Source: an uncultured Arcanobacterium sp.
Lineage (GTDB): Bacteria > Actinomycetota > Actinomycetes > Actinomycetales > Actinomycetaceae
DNA: 6,433 nucleotides
Assembly: GCF_947253055.1 (NCBI RefSeq)
Contig: NZ_CAMXYE010000077.1
Span: 1-6,433 of the forward strand
Reading direction: 5' to 3'
The notes beneath the pieces are model-generated. The model ran no database searches. It was given only the letters and a program-made list of their open reading frames with translations, and was not told the origin of the DNA. Both the position numbers and the translations under genes were made by a program. Within the stretch, counting starts at the first letter, position 1. Every line of letters starts with the position of its first letter. Shown here in pieces: positions 6,249 through 6,433 of the stretch.

Positions 6249-6353
6249 AAGCTAAGCAGGTATTTTATCCATATTTTCACCGGTATTTATACTGATTTAA
6301 TATGCTAAGCTTCCTGCCTCTACTTTCTCAGTAGTGAAAAGTTTAAGAAATCT

Positions 6354-6368
6354 TCCTAGCAGCTAGGA
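6354..6368. promoter_or_regulatory. 15-bp perfect palindrome, candidate operator
   Basis: TCCTAGC-A-GCTAGGA has 7-bp perfect arms around one central base. It differs in sequence from the palindrome at 6235 and lies about 245 bp from the phosphodiesterase start, so it may serve a neighbouring gene beyond the right edge instead. It is not followed by a T-run on either strand. Confidence 0.35.
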
Positions 6369-6421
6369 CGATGGGCGCCTTCCCTTTATCTCTCCTCGGG
6401 ACGGTGCAGGCGGGCGGAAAC

Positions 6422-6433
6422 CTGTCTCTTATA
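6422..6433. other. Probable Nextera/Tn5 mosaic-end adapter remnant at the contig end
   Basis: The final 12 bases CTGTCTCTTATA are identical to the first 12 bases of the Nextera transposase adapter (CTGTCTCTTATACACATCT), the complement of the Tn5 mosaic end. The match sits exactly at the edge, as expected for untrimmed read-through at a contig end. These bases probably do not belong to the genome. Confidence 0.85.

Larger units (their letters stand above)
6111..6421 (-). other. Upstream region of the phosphodiesterase-MFS unit, no supported gene
   Basis: No reading frame here resembles a protein. The part at 6180-6200 and 6255-6305 is AT-rich and is the likely promoter area: minus-strand TAAAAT and TATAAA appear near 6264-6292, and TATTAAT near 6187-6193, but none has a clear -35 partner, so no promoter is placed. 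The last 70 bases are more GC-rich and hold only short open frames that run off the edge on both strands; a gene end or start could begin there but cannot be shown. Confidence 0.5.

Noticed and set aside
5683..6295. Plus-strand open frames over the phosphodiesterase gene and its upstream region
   Set aside because: They overlap the catalytic coding sequence on the other strand; the part beyond 6110 is promoter-like AT-rich DNA without protein likeness.
6371..6433. Plus-strand ATG frame and minus-strand open frames running off the right edge
   Set aside because: Only about 20-30 codons are visible, the last few come from the adapter-like bases, and no ribosome binding site or family motif supports any of them.
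6354..6433. Riboswitch or structured RNA in the GC-rich upstream end
   Set aside because: I compared the minus strand by eye with TPP, FMN, SAM, cobalamin, glycine and c-di-GMP consensus cores and with RNase P and tmRNA ends and found no match; the stretch is short and ends in adapter-like sequence.

Overview
The window holds six genes on both strands and reads as part of the chromosome of a bacterium, most likely an actinobacterium of moderate G+C content (about half G+C by eye). Three things suggest this: the DUF1846/UPF0371 protein, a two-domain DhaM (EIIA-HPr, without the enzyme I part seen in enterobacteria), and alanine-rich proteins with low-complexity Ala tails. The genus cannot be fixed from this sequence. 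No rRNA, tRNA, CRISPR, insertion sequence or phage gene was seen.

Layout: (1) 1-1109, plus strand, the 3' part of a DUF1846-family gene cut by the left edge. (2) 1110-1267, a convergent intergenic gap with a four-copy 10-bp tandem array and a two-copy 19-bp direct repeat. (3) 1268-3759, minus strand, a complete dhaK-dhaL-dhaM operon for PEP/PTS-dependent dihydroxyacetone kinase. dhaK and dhaL are 1 nt apart. dhaL and dhaM are separated by 49 nt, with a hairpin that places the dhaL stop codon in its loop. (4) 3760-3913, a gap with a strong rho-independent terminator for the upstream transporter gene and the presumed dha promoter. (5) 3914-6110, minus strand, a two-gene unit: a cytoplasmic UgpQ-like glycerophosphodiester phosphodiesterase, then a 12-TM MFS transporter. 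(6) 6111-6433, about 320 bases without a supported gene, holding the presumed promoter of that unit and two perfect palindromes. It ends in 12 bases identical to the start of the Nextera/Tn5 mosaic-end adapter, so the right edge is probably a contig end with uncut adapter.

How the genes may work together: the phosphodiesterase would release sn-glycerol 3-phosphate from glycerophosphodiesters, possibly imported by the adjacent MFS carrier, and DhaKLM would phosphorylate dihydroxyacetone with phosphate passed from PEP through EI and HPr. Both routes lead to dihydroxyacetone phosphate and glycolysis, so the minus-strand block looks like a C3/glycerol-compound use region. The terminator between the two units indicates separate transcription. 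No regulator, glycerol dehydrogenase or glycerol-3-phosphate dehydrogenase lies in the window.

I see no clearly new biological system. The most notable items are the stop-codon-in-loop hairpin between dhaL and dhaM, the helically phased 10-bp array, the upstream palindromes and the adapter remnant.
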